A DNA stretch of 64,000 nucleotides from Bradyrhizobium diazoefficiens (GTDB lineage: Bacteria > Pseudomonadota > Alphaproteobacteria > Rhizobiales > Xanthobacteraceae). This document shows, one piece after another, positions 24,283 through 32,325 of this stretch; the first letter of the stretch is position 1, and every line of letters begins with the position of its first letter. Made by a program: the position numbers and the translations under genes. Location: contig NZ_JAENXS010000005.1 in the NCBI RefSeq assembly GCF_016612535.1, forward strand, positions 102,558 through 166,557. Reading direction: 5' to 3'. The notes under the pieces are model-generated. The model searched no databases. It worked only from the letters and a program-made list of their open reading frames with translations, and was not told the origin of the DNA.

Positions 24283-25161
24283 CTACGAGCCGAACCGCCG
24301 GTTGACCACGAACACCGCAGCCGCGCACATCGCCATTCCGGCGATCGCCAGCGCATCGAGCTTTTCCCCGAACAGCAGATAGGCCATCAGCGCCGTCACC
24401 GCGGGCACCAGATAGAACAGGCTCGCGACCGAGGTCGCCGCGGCATGGCGGATCAGCCAGTACAGCAGCCCGATCGATCCGATCGAGAGTGCCACGGCAA
24501 GCCAGGCGAGCGCGAAGACGAACTCCCTCGTCCAGTGCACCACGCGGTCTTCGAACAGGAAAGCACCGATCGTGAAGAAGATCGTGACGACCACATATTG
24601 CACGAAATTGCCGGCCCGCCAGTCGATGTGGTTGCAGTAGCGGCGCTGATAGAGCGTGCCGAGCGTGATGCTGAGCAGGGAGACCACCGAGGCGAGCCAG
24701 CCGAGCCCGGCCTCGCCGGTCATCGGGCGATTGTGCAGGATCAGCGCCACGCCACAGAGACCGAACAGCAAACCGCCCCATTGCACCGGCGTCACCTTCT
24801 CCCCGAGCCAGCGGTTCGCGATGGTCGAGGTCAGGATCGGCTGCAGGCCCGGAATGAGCGCGGAGAGTCCGGCCGGAATCGAATGCGCGATCGCAATCGC
24901 GGTGCCCCCGAGATAGAAGCCGTGGACGAGAATGCCGGCAACTGCGCTGTGCGCGATGCCGGTGCGATCAGGCCATTTCGGACGGGCGATGGCTGCGATG
25001 ATCGCCATCAAACCGACCACCACCGCCATGCGGATGGCGAGATAGGTCAAGGGATCGGCGTTGTTGATGACGTATTTGGTGCCGATGAATCCGGTGCTCC
25101 AGAGCAGGACGAACAGGATCGGCGCAGCGCGGGCGGGAAAGGATTCTTGATTATGGTTCAT
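24283..25161 (-). CDS. DMT-superfamily (EamA) transporter
   Basis: A 292-residue inner-membrane protein with ten predicted helices in two EamA repeats (first begins ILFVLLWSTGFIGTKYVI; second begins ASVVSLLSITLGTLYQRRY). These drug/metabolite transporters usually export metabolites or amino acids. Start at 25161 (MNHNQESFPARAAP) chosen because the longer frame adds only a charged leader. Substrate unknown. Confidence 0.88.
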   Translation of the reverse strand: MNHNQESFPARAAPILFVLLWSTGFIGTKYVINNADPLTYLAIRMAVVVGLMAIIAAIARPKWPDRTGIAHSAVAGILVHGFYLGGTAIAIAHSIPAGLSALIPGLQPILTSTIANRWLGEKVTPVQWGGLLFGLCGVALILHNRPMTGEAGLGWLASVVSLLSITLGTLYQRRYCNHIDWRAGNFVQYVVVTIFFTIGAFLFEDRVVHWTREFVFALAWLAVALSIGSIGLLYWLIRHAAATSVASLFYLVPAVTALMAYLLFGEKLDALAIAGMAMCAAAVFVVNRRFGS

Positions 25162-25257
25162 TGCCGCCCTCATTGCCCGATGGGGGCCCATGCGGCAATG
25201 CGAATTTCCACCCGGGCGATGCTGCGCTGCGACGGGCGCGGCGCTCAGATCAGCCGC

Positions 25258-25704
25258 TCACCATTCTTCCGGACAGGGATCGATGATCTTCCAGAGCTCC
25301 ACCCCGTTCTTGATCTTCTTCATGTCGGTGGTGAGTCCACCGTTGCGGCGGATCCAGTCCTTCACCGTATCCGGATAATAGGACATCAGGTCGGATGTCC
25401 CCGCGGCGCTGGTGACCTTGATACCGAAGGTGAAGGCTTTGTCGTAGTAGGCCTGGTGGAAACCGAGGCTCGCCTTTGGTGTCACGCAGATCTTGTTCAT
25501 CGGCACGATGCCGAGCACCAAGGTGCAGGCGGAATTGCAGATGCCGTCGATGATGACCCGCTCGCCCTTATCGCGGACGCGCTTGTACCTGGCCTTGTAC
25601 TCCTCGACATAGCCGCCATGGTCGCGGGTGATGTGCAGCTCGGCCCGCGCTGGCGCGGCGGCAGCGACAAAGAGCAACAGCAGGCTGAGGAGCGTGATGC
25701 GCAT
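25258..25704 (-). CDS. Periplasmic ClpP/COG3904-like protein, copy 1
   Basis: A 148-residue exported protein: signal peptide MRITLLSLLLLFVAAAAPARA, then a ClpP/crotonase-like core with GERVIIDGICNSACTLVLG and KICVTPKASLGFHQAYYD. The Ser in NSACT sits where the catalytic Ser of ClpP-type folds lies, and the His in GFHQA could be its partner. Function is unproven. The same signature occurs in the protein at 55696-56163. The open frame reaches 25815, but the signal peptide fixes the start at 25704. Confidence 0.72.
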   Translation of the reverse strand: MRITLLSLLLLFVAAAAPARAELHITRDHGGYVEEYKARYKRVRDKGERVIIDGICNSACTLVLGIVPMNKICVTPKASLGFHQAYYDKAFTFGIKVTSAAGTSDLMSYYPDTVKDWIRRNGGLTTDMKKIKNGVELWKIIDPCPEEW

Positions 25705-26010
25705 GGCGGCTTGACGGCGAAAACCTTGCAGGAACGTACCGGCCTCGAAGAGCACCCCAACGAAAACCCCAAGGGGCCGGCGGGCGGAATCTTTGACCGA
25801 ATTCTCTTTGGCCATACTTGTGTGGGGAATTCGTTAAGCATCCCGAAAAGGCCAAAAATGGGCAGGCCATAAGGCGCGGCCCGGCATTTCGGTCACACCG
25901 CCCGGGAATCTGCGGGAATAGCCCCGAATTCGGGCCGCCGGACGGGTGTCCGCCCCGCCCAAAATGGCTATAAGGAACTGACCTCTAAGCGCGGGTTCCG
26001 GAGAATCGAG
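25705..26010. other. 306-bp intergenic region
   Basis: Lies between divergent exported-protein genes (25704 minus, 26011 plus). It contains GC-rich inverted pieces around 25925-25965 (GAATTCGGGCCGCC) and no supportable gene or promoter. Confidence 0.4.
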
Positions 26011-26274
26011 ATGAGCAAGTTGAAGCTTGTAGCCGCGGTTGCTGCCCTGTCGGCGGCAATCCTAGCCCCTGGCCTTGCGGAGGCGCGGGTGCATCACCGC
26101 TATCACCGCTACTACGCCAACCCGCTGCCCTACCCGGTCAGCTATTTGCACAATTACGGCCCGGGTATCACCCCCGGCACCTTCGCCTTCTATGACGGCC
26201 CGTCGACAAATCACTGCTACCAAAGCGCGGCCGCCTATGTCGGTCAGGACGGCCGGCGGCACCCCTGCTACTGA
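26011..26274 (+). CDS. Small exported His/Tyr-rich protein
   Basis: An 87-residue protein behind GGAGAATCGAG. The signal peptide (MSKLKLVAAVAALSAAILAP, ending GLAEA) precedes a mature chain that starts RVHHRYHRYYANPLPYPV and ends with two cysteines (NHCYQSA, RHPCY). This is one of the small exported proteins typical of Bradyrhizobium; His/Tyr richness suggests metal or surface binding, not shown. Confidence 0.7.
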   Translation: MSKLKLVAAVAALSAAILAPGLAEARVHHRYHRYYANPLPYPVSYLHNYGPGITPGTFAFYDGPSTNHCYQSAAAYVGQDGRRHPCY

Positions 26275-26307
26275 CGGGCGCCGCAGCGTCCTCCCGTTGG
26301 GTCCGCC

Positions 26308-26730
26308 CTAAGTGAGGGCCCCAGACAGCAGCAATTGCTTCTCGATCTCGTAGACCGGCAGCTTGACGAGGTCCTTGCCGACCTCGCCCCGCAGCGCCCT
26401 GCGCACCGCATCCGAATAATCCGTACGGATCATGCCCAGCGCGCGCGGTGAGGCCACCATGGTCAGGGCAGAGGTCTCCCCCGCGCTGAGCGCGGTATCG
26501 AGCCGTTCGGCGAGGCTGCGCAGGAATGTCCGTTCGGCCTCATCGTGCCAATCGGTCTGCTCCGCCGAGCTGCGGGCACCGCCGACCGAGGCATGGAGCC
26601 TGCCGGACGCATCGGTCCCTTGCGCGGCCGTCGACGGATTGGCCTGCTCACGAGCCTCCCTGGTGTGAAGGTTCGGAAACATCTCATCACCGAGATTTTC
26701 CAGGATGAGCGCCTTGCGCCCGTCGCACAC
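26308..26730 (-). CDS. Host-attachment-type protein (PF10116-like)
   Basis: A 140-residue protein resembling the 'protein required for attachment to host cells' family first linked to Agrobacterium adhesion: CDGRKALILENLGDEMFPNL, then WHDEAERTFLRSLAERLDTAL, ALTMVASPRALGMIRTDYS and GEVGKDLVKLPVYEIEKQLL. Homology continues upstream of the GTG at 26730 (ARIDKSDWLVV), but no ATG/GTG/TTG is found there; the family ATG seems to be ACG (26764-26766). Start is therefore uncertain. A FixK box lies 58 bp upstream. Confidence 0.78.
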   Translation of the reverse strand: MCDGRKALILENLGDEMFPNLHTREAREQANPSTAAQGTDASGRLHASVGGARSSAEQTDWHDEAERTFLRSLAERLDTALSAGETSALTMVASPRALGMIRTDYSDAVRRALRGEVGKDLVKLPVYEIEKQLLLSGALT

Positions 26731-26787
26731 GACGAGCCAGTCGCTCTTGTCGATCCTCGCTGCCGTGGGCCTGGAGCAATTCCAAAA

Positions 26788-26801
26788 TTGATCTAGATCA
26801 A
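26788..26801. promoter_or_regulatory. FixK/FNR-type anaerobox
   Basis: TTGATCTAGATCAA is a perfect palindrome matching the FixK2/FNR consensus TTGAT-N4-ATCAA. It lies between the host-attachment-type gene (minus) and a tiny zinc-ribbon gene (plus, ATG at 26835). A class II site at -41.5 would put the plus-strand transcript start at about 26836 and the minus-strand one at about 26753. Either or both genes may be induced at low oxygen. Confidence 0.75.
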
Positions 26802-26834
26802 AGATGAAATCTGTCGTGCCGTCATTCTGTACCG

Positions 26835-27008
26835 ATGGCCGATTTGATTGTTTTCCGGTGCCCGCAGACGGGCATGAATGTGCAAACCCATCTTGAGAAG
26901 CGGCAAGGACGCGAAGGACAAAGCTTCGAGTCCTTCACCTGCCCTGCCTGTACAAGGCTCCATTTCATTGATCTCACGACTGGTCAGCCGAAGAGCCGAG
27001 ACCGTTGA
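26835..27008 (+). CDS. Small zinc-ribbon protein (57 aa)
   Basis: A short gene encoding 57 residues: MADLIVFRCPQTGMNVQTHL, then SFTCPACTRLHFIDLTTGQP. One CP and one CPAC form a likely Cys zinc site, a pattern I recall in short Rhizobiales proteins. There is no clear Shine-Dalgarno, and the FixK box 40 bp upstream would place transcription initiation almost at the ATG, suggesting a leaderless message or a regulated start elsewhere. The role is unknown. A hairpin GACGGTGG-N8-CCACCGTC follows at 27007-27030. Confidence 0.7.
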   Translation: MADLIVFRCPQTGMNVQTHLEKRQGREGQSFESFTCPACTRLHFIDLTTGQPKSRDR

Positions 27009-27154
27009 CGGTGGCACCGATTCCACCGTCCCCGTGGCATGATGTCCGCAATCTTACGGCCCGGAATCCGGTTTACTGAATCGGCATGTTTCGTCATTGA
27101 TGGCGATGTACCGACGTTCATTTCATCGTCAGATTTCAGCAGCCGGCCAGACGC

Positions 27155-28120
27155 ATGTTCTTCGACGCTCTCGCCCCTTCCTCCGCGCTCCAGTTGACCC
27201 GGTTTACCGATGTCGATGCATTTCGACCGGCCGAGTCGTTGGAAGATGCCCGGAGCATACCGCTCGACATCGCCAATTTTGCAGCCGCGCGAGCGGTCGT
27301 GAACCTGCCGGCGTGCCGGATCATCGTTACCAGGTCGTTTGCGCGCATCCTGGACACCGCCTACCGCGCGCCGGGCGGCATGGTGGTCCTGCCGATGACC
27401 AACGATCTGCGCGCCAGCTCGAGCGGAATGGATCTCGACTCGCGCTTCTTCATAGCCTTGCGCGGCAACCATGATTGTCATTTCGTCGAGCCTCAGATCA
27501 ATCACCATGCGCTGATCATGTTCTCACCTACGCTCAGGGATCGCGGCTGGTTTGATCGCGCCGACGCATTGTGGGTCCGCATCGCGGAGCCCACCGCTCA
27601 TCTCTACGCGCGACAGCTTGTGCTCGACATTCTCAGGACCGCGTCGGTCGCACCACAGATGTTCGAAACGACGGAGGCCGCCGGCCATCTCCAGGAAGGC
27701 CTGCTGCTCGCCTTCGACGACCTGTTTCGAACGAACCCGCTGTCTGAGCGCAACGCCTCCAATGCCGGCGCGCGATCCGCCAGGCTCGTGCAGCGGATCG
27801 ACGATTACGTCACAGCCTATCCGACCGCTCCGATCTATACGGCCGATCTCGCCGATGAATTCGGAGTCTCGATCCGGACCCTCGGCGGCGCAGTGGCCAA
27901 GGTGCGCGGCATGAGCCTGCATCAATATATCCGCCTGAAGCGGCTATGGGCCACACGCACTCAGCTCCTCAGGAGCGGCGGCGCGTCGGTCGCCTCATGC
28001 GCGCGCGCCCAGGGCTTTCATCACCTCGGCGAGTTTGCCGCAGCTTACCGCGCGACCTTCCACGAAGCGCCATCGGACACGCTGACGCGGGCCCGGCAAA
28101 CCCGGCTTCCAGCCAACTGA
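27155..28120 (+). CDS. AraC-family transcriptional regulator
   Basis: A 321-residue regulator. The N-terminal 200 residues are an uncharacterised sensor domain (with ACRIIVTRSFARILDTAYR and LRGNHDCHFVEPQINHH). The C-terminal AraC/XylS double HTH reads YTADLADEFGVSIRTLGGAV and ASVASCARAQGFHHLGEFAA then YRATFHEAPSDTL. Its target is not evident; the insertion sequence immediately downstream may have separated it from its target. Confidence 0.88.
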   Translation: MFFDALAPSSALQLTRFTDVDAFRPAESLEDARSIPLDIANFAAARAVVNLPACRIIVTRSFARILDTAYRAPGGMVVLPMTNDLRASSSGMDLDSRFFIALRGNHDCHFVEPQINHHALIMFSPTLRDRGWFDRADALWVRIAEPTAHLYARQLVLDILRTASVAPQMFETTEAAGHLQEGLLLAFDDLFRTNPLSERNASNAGARSARLVQRIDDYVTAYPTAPIYTADLADEFGVSIRTLGGAVAKVRGMSLHQYIRLKRLWATRTQLLRSGGASVASCARAQGFHHLGEFAAAYRATFHEAPSDTLTRARQTRLPAN

Positions 28121-28285
28121 TACCAGCACCGCGCTGCACGTCGCCTGCCGGGCTTGCGCGCGTGGGCGTACGGGATTGCGATGGCCGGCCCCGCCGGCTT
28201 TGGGCTGAGCGACCCGAGACATAGGTGACAGAACGTACCGGACACATGGGTTACATTTTCCGCTTTTGTTCTGCGGGAGGTGTAG

Positions 28286-29491
28286 ATGCCGTGGAAAGCG
28301 AGTTCGGTAATGGACGAGCGCCTACGCTTTGTCGCCCGGCTTCTGGACGGAGAAGCCATGACCGAGGTGTGCCGGGAGTTCGGGATATCCCGCAAGACCG
28401 GCTACAAGATTTTCGATCGCTACAAGGAGCACGGCCTTGTGGCCCTGAGCGATCGCTCCAGGCGGCCGGTGCGCTACGCCAATCAGTTGCCGGCCCAGAT
28501 CGAGACCCTGATTGTCCAGTTCAAGACCGAGAAGCCACATTGGGGGGCGCGCAAGATCCGCGAGCTCCTGGTCAGGCGGCTGGATGGCGATATCAGAATC
28601 CCTGCCAAGAGCACCATCCATGCCGTCCTCGACCGCCACGGCCTGGTCAGGCGGGGCCGCGGTCCGCGCCATCGCGCCCACGGCACGCCGCTATCGCAAG
28701 GCGCGGCGCCGAATGATCTCTGGTGCGCCGACTTCAAGGGCGAGTTCAAGCTCGGCAATGAGCGATACTGCTTCCCGTTGACCGTCAGCGATCATGCCTC
28801 GCGCTTCCTGCTGCTGTGCGAGGCGCTCGATTCCACCTGGGAGGAGCCGGCCATTGCCGCCTTCGAGCGCCTGTTCCGCGAGCGCGGGCTGCCGCTTGCC
28901 ATCCGCTCCGACAATGGCGTGCCCTTTGCCAGTCCCAATGCCCTGTTCAATCTGTCGAAGCTGTCGGTCTGGTGGCTGAGGCTCGGCATTGCCATCGAGC
29001 GCATCAGGCCCGGCCGGCCGCAGCAGAACGGGCGCCACGAGCGCATGCACCTCACTCTCAAGAAGGAAGCCACCCGGCCGCCGGGCTTCAACAGCCTGCA
29101 GCAGCAGGAGCGCTTCGATGTCTTCGTGCACGAGTTCAACACCGAGCGGCCCCACGAAGCGCTCAGCATGAAGATCCCTGCCGAACTCTACACCGCCTCG
29201 GCACGCAGCTATGCCGGCCTGCCGGACCTCAGCTATCCCTTCCACGACCGCGACGTCGTCGTCACCACCTGCGGCCGCCTCTGCCTGCATCGCAAGAAGA
29301 TCAACATCTCAACCGTCCTGGCCGGCCAGAAGCTCGGCATCAAGGAGGTTGATGAAGGCATCTGGCTCGTCAGCTTCATGCAGTATGATCTCGGCTACTT
29401 CGATCTCGAGCAGAAGACGTTGCAACCGCTCGACAACCCCTTCGGCCCCAAGCCCGTCACCGATGTCTCGACTACGACCGCAAAGCTCTGA
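28286..29491 (+). CDS. IS481-family transposase (DDE)
   Basis: A 401-residue transposase. The N-terminal HTH (EVCREFGISRKTGYKIFDRY, ALSDRSRRP) is followed by an rve/RNase H-fold core with DDE residues in WCADFKGEF, IRSDNGVPF and NGRHERMHL. A C-terminal region follows IPAELY. The frame is full length, without internal stops, behind GGGAGG, so it may be active. Confidence 0.93.
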   Translation: MPWKASSVMDERLRFVARLLDGEAMTEVCREFGISRKTGYKIFDRYKEHGLVALSDRSRRPVRYANQLPAQIETLIVQFKTEKPHWGARKIRELLVRRLDGDIRIPAKSTIHAVLDRHGLVRRGRGPRHRAHGTPLSQGAAPNDLWCADFKGEFKLGNERYCFPLTVSDHASRFLLLCEALDSTWEEPAIAAFERLFRERGLPLAIRSDNGVPFASPNALFNLSKLSVWWLRLGIAIERIRPGRPQQNGRHERMHLTLKKEATRPPGFNSLQQQERFDVFVHEFNTERPHEALSMKIPAELYTASARSYAGLPDLSYPFHDRDVVVTTCGRLCLHRKKINISTVLAGQKLGIKEVDEGIWLVSFMQYDLGYFDLEQKTLQPLDNPFGPKPVTDVSTTTAKL

Positions 29492-29536
29492 GCCAGACGC
29501 GCTCTCGCGCATTCTTGGCATGACAGCCGCTTGCTT

Positions 29537-29612
29537 GGCTCCGCTGTCGCGGTCAACTCCCGAAGCCCGAAGGGGCGCGGCACGCGCGGGGTTGACCGCG
29601 ACAGCGCGAGCC
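29537..29612. repeat. Large hairpin inside the IS element, after the transposase
   Basis: Arms of about 24 bp (29537-29560 and 29588-29612) share CTGTCGCGGTCAAC in inverted order with only a few mismatches, around a 27-base GC-rich centre. It lies in the unusually long 260-bp tail between transposase stop and right end. It could be a terminator protecting the gene from readthrough, or a nested small palindromic element. Confidence 0.65.
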
Positions 29613-29799
29613 GAGCAGAATCAACCATGCCACCGATGCGTCACGCTGGAACCCCAGCACGTCGCATCCGATTGGCCCCAAACTGCATCCTTGGAGCGAA
29701 CGACCCTGAAACCCCAGACAACCCGTTCGGCACGAGGTTGTCACTCATGTCTCAGGTACATTCTGTTACCTATGTGTCCGGGCCGGACAGGCTGACAAA

Positions 29800-29876
29800 T
29801 GGCGCGCTCGGAAGGATTCGAACCTCCGACCCTCGGAATCGAAATCCGATGCTCTATCCAGCTGAGCTACGAGCGC
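29800..29876 (-). tRNA. tRNA-Arg (anticodon UCG)
   Basis: The minus strand folds into a complete cloverleaf: acceptor GCGCTCG/CGAGCGC, D-arm GCTC-AGCTGGATAGA, anticodon arm TCGGA-TTTCGAT-TCCGA giving anticodon TCG (codon CGA), T-arm with GTTCGAATCC, discriminator G and an encoded CCA at 29800-29802. Transcription runs toward the IS element. Confidence 0.95.
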
Positions 29877-29982
29877 CTTGACCCCAGGTATGGGCCACCA
29901 ACCGCAGCGTCGCCGTCATATGCTGGCAGGCAGCACCGGGCGACGTTCGGCTGGGTTCGAATTAGCAGAGAGACCAGACAAT

Positions 29983-30014
29983 AAAAAGCCCTCCCCGCCT
30001 CGTTTCAAGGCGGG
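29983..30014 (-). terminator. Intrinsic terminator of the 30027-30545 gene
   Basis: On the minus strand CCCGCCT-TGAAACG-AGGCGGG is followed by GAGGGCTTTTTATT, a 7-bp stem with a T-tract, 13 bp after the gene's stop. Confidence 0.75.
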
Positions 30015-30026
30015 TCAGAGGCGCTC

Positions 30027-30545
30027 TCACCAGGTGGTGTTGAACAGGCCGAAATGCGGCTGCTGTGCCACCAGCATCATCGGCTGGCCGCGGTGCGGCG
30101 CCCAATGCGCCTTCGCCATTTTACGCTTGGGCTGAGCCGGAGCCTGGACCTTCGGAGCTTGGTTCTCGGCTGTCTGGGCGAGAGCTTGGGGCTTGCCGTC
30201 AGCTTTCCTGGCCGTGGCCGCATCGGTCTTCGGCGTAAACTGGGCGAAGGTCTCGCGCACTCGCGCCTTTGCCGACATCTCGCTCAGGATGTCAGTCGGC
30301 GCGGACGGTTGGGGCGCCGCAACAGCAACGGTCGTCACCACCGGCGCGGCGATGGTCGGCTGGCTGGTGTCAAGCACGACACGATCCGGCAGATGGCGGT
30401 CGGACCGGATCCGGATCAGCGGCTGGTCGTAGCCTGCGGTCGCGACAGCCTGGGCAGCCGGCGACGGTGGCCAAACGAAATCAGCCGCAAACAACAGGGC
30501 GAGCAGCGCTCCACCGACGAACATGAAATACCGAAAGATGGGCAT
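30027..30545 (-). CDS. Membrane-anchored Ala/Pro-rich protein, unknown function
   Basis: A 172-residue protein with an N-terminal membrane helix (YFMFVGGALLALLFAADFVW) and a low-complexity Ala/Pro/Thr/Gln-rich periplasmic part ending in a basic segment (PKRKMAKAHWAPHRGQP). No domain recognised. Flanked by a terminator downstream and a perfect palindrome about 140 bp upstream. Confidence 0.68.
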   Translation of the reverse strand: MPIFRYFMFVGGALLALLFAADFVWPPSPAAQAVATAGYDQPLIRIRSDRHLPDRVVLDTSQPTIAAPVVTTVAVAAPQPSAPTDILSEMSAKARVRETFAQFTPKTDAATARKADGKPQALAQTAENQAPKVQAPAQPKRKMAKAHWAPHRGQPMMLVAQQPHFGLFNTTW

Positions 30546-30681
30546 TGGCCGCGCTCCGCCCCCGCATCCCCGCGCGGGCTCTTCGCCTCAACCGGCGATC
30601 CTCTAATTGGTTCCTGCGCCCAGCCTCACGGTTCAAATGGCAACGCCGAGATTTTTGCCCAAGGGCTAAGGACGGTAACTT

Positions 30682-30695
30682 TTCCGCTAGCGGAA
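30682..30695. promoter_or_regulatory. Perfect 14-bp palindrome TTCCGCTAGCGGAA
   Basis: Lies in the 161-bp gap between two minus-strand genes, just after the stop of the 30707-31264 gene. It could be an operator for the 30027-30545 gene or a short terminator stem; on the minus strand it is followed by AAGTT rather than a T-tract, which favours an operator. Confidence 0.35.
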
Positions 30696-30706
30696 TGTGC
30701 TGCCCT

Positions 30707-31264
30707 TTACGCGCGCTGCGCCGTCACCAGCGAACACTTCGCCTGATCGGCATTCACATTGACGAAGCCGACGGGAACGCGCGCAAACGTCTTGCGGCTC
30801 TTCATGCCGACGGTGTCGGCCAGCAGGCGACTGCGGTCGGTCAAATGGCTGCCGTCGCGCCGCGCAAAGGCGCAGATGATCTCGACATCCTTTACGGCAT
30901 AGTCGTTGTCATTTCGTAAGGTGAAGGTGACCAGCGCCTTCGAGCCAAGCCCACCACGGCGCCAAGTCTGCGACGAGATTTTGAGCCGGTCGAGCCCGGC
31001 GGCCTCCGCCGCCGACGTCGCTGAGGCCATTGCAGGGGGAGCCGGATCGACGCTTGCGAGCGCCAACTTCACCGGCTCGGTTTGCGCGACATTGCCTTCG
31101 GATGGTGGCATCAGCAGCCAGACGGCACTGCCGACGATGCTCGCGGCCAGCAGCCACAAGAGGCCTCGCTTGAGCCAGACGCTTGTCGCCGGTCCGGACC
31201 GTGGCGGGTCCTCGCCACTCCCAGCGAATCTTCCCAGTCCGATCCGGCCAAACCCTGCGTTCAT
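30707..31264 (-). CDS. Membrane-anchored periplasmic protein, unknown function
   Basis: A 185-residue protein starting MNAGFGRIGLGRF with an AAGGAGG ribosome site somewhat far upstream. One membrane helix (about 35-55, GLLWLLAASIVGSAVWLLM) precedes a periplasmic beta-rich domain (ALVTFTLRNDNDYAVKDVEI, FARRDGSHLTDR) that resembles small FxLYD/DUF3426-type domains. Family assignment is tentative. Confidence 0.68.
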   Translation of the reverse strand: MNAGFGRIGLGRFAGSGEDPPRSGPATSVWLKRGLLWLLAASIVGSAVWLLMPPSEGNVAQTEPVKLALASVDPAPPAMASATSAAEAAGLDRLKISSQTWRRGGLGSKALVTFTLRNDNDYAVKDVEIICAFARRDGSHLTDRSRLLADTVGMKSRKTFARVPVGFVNVNADQAKCSLVTAQRA

Positions 31265-31416
31265 GAGTGCGTCACTCGCCTCCTTCTTCAATCCGCGAGA
31301 CGAACTAAGGTTCCCGCAACCGCGCGAATCTCGGATAGGAGCCACTGTGGCGATCGTCGATCGGGGTCGCTAACATGCGCTGCAACATCGCAAGGACCCG
31401 ATCGGGAGGAATTGAA

Positions 31417-31803
31417 ATGCCAGTCGTCGTCAGCTGGGATCACATCCATCTCCGCAGCCCCGATCCGGAAACGACCGCGGCCTGGCTGCGGGATATCCTC
31501 GGTGGCGAGATCGTGCACGCACCGGGGCGGATCGACGTGAATCTCGGCGGCGCAAGAATCTTCATCGCGCCGCTGGAGGGCGACAGCGCCGTCGGCCCGC
31601 CGCCGCCGCATCCCCATCAGGGCCTCGATCATTTCGGGCTCACGGTGAAGGACATCGACGCCGTCGCAGCCGAGATCAAGGCCAAGGGCGTGACGTTCAC
31701 GCGCGAGCCGACCACCATCCGGCCCGGCGTCCGCATCTGCTTCATCCGCGGTCCAGAGGGCATCTCCATCGAACTGCTCGAGCGCGACAAAAAATATACC
31801 TGA
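31417..31803 (+). CDS. VOC-family (glyoxalase/dioxygenase-fold) protein
   Basis: A 128-residue metalloenzyme-like protein with a full glyoxalase/bleomycin-resistance fold: first metal His in SWDHIHLRSPDPE, second half starting GLDHFGLTVKDIDAV, and C-terminal Glu in GISIELLERD. These residues form the usual H/H/E site. A GGGAGGAATTG ribosome site fixes the start. The substrate is not predictable. Confidence 0.88.
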   Translation: MPVVVSWDHIHLRSPDPETTAAWLRDILGGEIVHAPGRIDVNLGGARIFIAPLEGDSAVGPPPPHPHQGLDHFGLTVKDIDAVAAEIKAKGVTFTREPTTIRPGVRICFIRGPEGISIELLERDKKYT

Positions 31804-31827
31804 TTTGGCAGGCGTGCCCTTACCCGG

Positions 31828-32325
31828 CTAGGTCATGCTACCGGGCATAAAGCAGCGGATGGTGACGCCCATGTAGCCGTAGATCGGCCACACCATGGTG
31901 CGTCCAACCCGGTTGGGCTCCGAGATCACGGCCTCCTCGGGTACGTCGACCCAGACGAGCTCCTGCTGTTGGCCCTCGATCATATAGCCAAGGCGCGGGA
32001 CGCGGACACGATAGTGCCCGTCCTTGCTATCCCAATCGGAGTCCGAGATCGCCGAACCGTCGGCATCGGAACAGCATGGCCCCTTGCCGCTGCGCAAGCC
32101 GTCAAACCAGGCCTTCAATTCGGCACTCGTGTTGACGAACTGGCCGCGGTCGCGGGCGTACCCGACGGGCGCAACCAGCGCGATCAGAGCCAGCGCGCAA
32201 GCGAGGCTCGCCACGCTTCGCCAGCGTGTCGTGCTTCCAGTCCTCCGCTGTTGGTTTTTGCAATTCGTGGGACGCGCACTGTACAGATGCGGCTCATCGC
32301 CGCCGGAATCGATCCAGTTGCTCAC
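31828..32325 (-). CDS. Exported protein, unknown function
   Basis: A 165-residue protein with a GTG start at 32325 behind GGAGCAAGACAAAT. About 35 polar residues precede a hydrophobic signal (VASLACALALIALVAPVGYA). The mature part has LKAWFDGLRSGKGPCCSDAD, WDSKDGHYRVRVPRLGYMI and a C-terminal Cys (IRCFMPGSMT). I recall this CCSDADG-containing family as common in Bradyrhizobium, without assigned function. Confidence 0.72.
   Translation of the reverse strand: MSNWIDSGGDEPHLYSARPTNCKNQQRRTGSTTRWRSVASLACALALIALVAPVGYARDRGQFVNTSAELKAWFDGLRSGKGPCCSDADGSAISDSDWDSKDGHYRVRVPRLGYMIEGQQQELVWVDVPEEAVISEPNRVGRTMVWPIYGYMGVTIRCFMPGSMT

Larger units (their letters stand above)
28216..29778 (+). mobile_element. 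IS481-family insertion sequence
   Basis: About 1.56 kb bounded by imperfect 24-bp inverted repeats at 28216-28239 and 29755-29778, with a single transposase gene. Each end carries two direct copies of a 12-bp motif of form ACATRNGTNACA exactly 25 bp apart: 28219 and 28244 on the left, 29739-29750 and 29764-29775 inverted on the right. These are probably transposase-binding sites. The element ends 22 bp from the 3' end of tRNA-Arg. A target duplication could not be fixed, so the outermost bases are uncertain. Confidence 0.8.

Noticed and set aside
29800..29876. tRNA-Arg as the attachment site of a genomic island
   Set aside because: Only one insertion sequence is adjacent; no integrase and no duplicated tRNA 3' end is visible.
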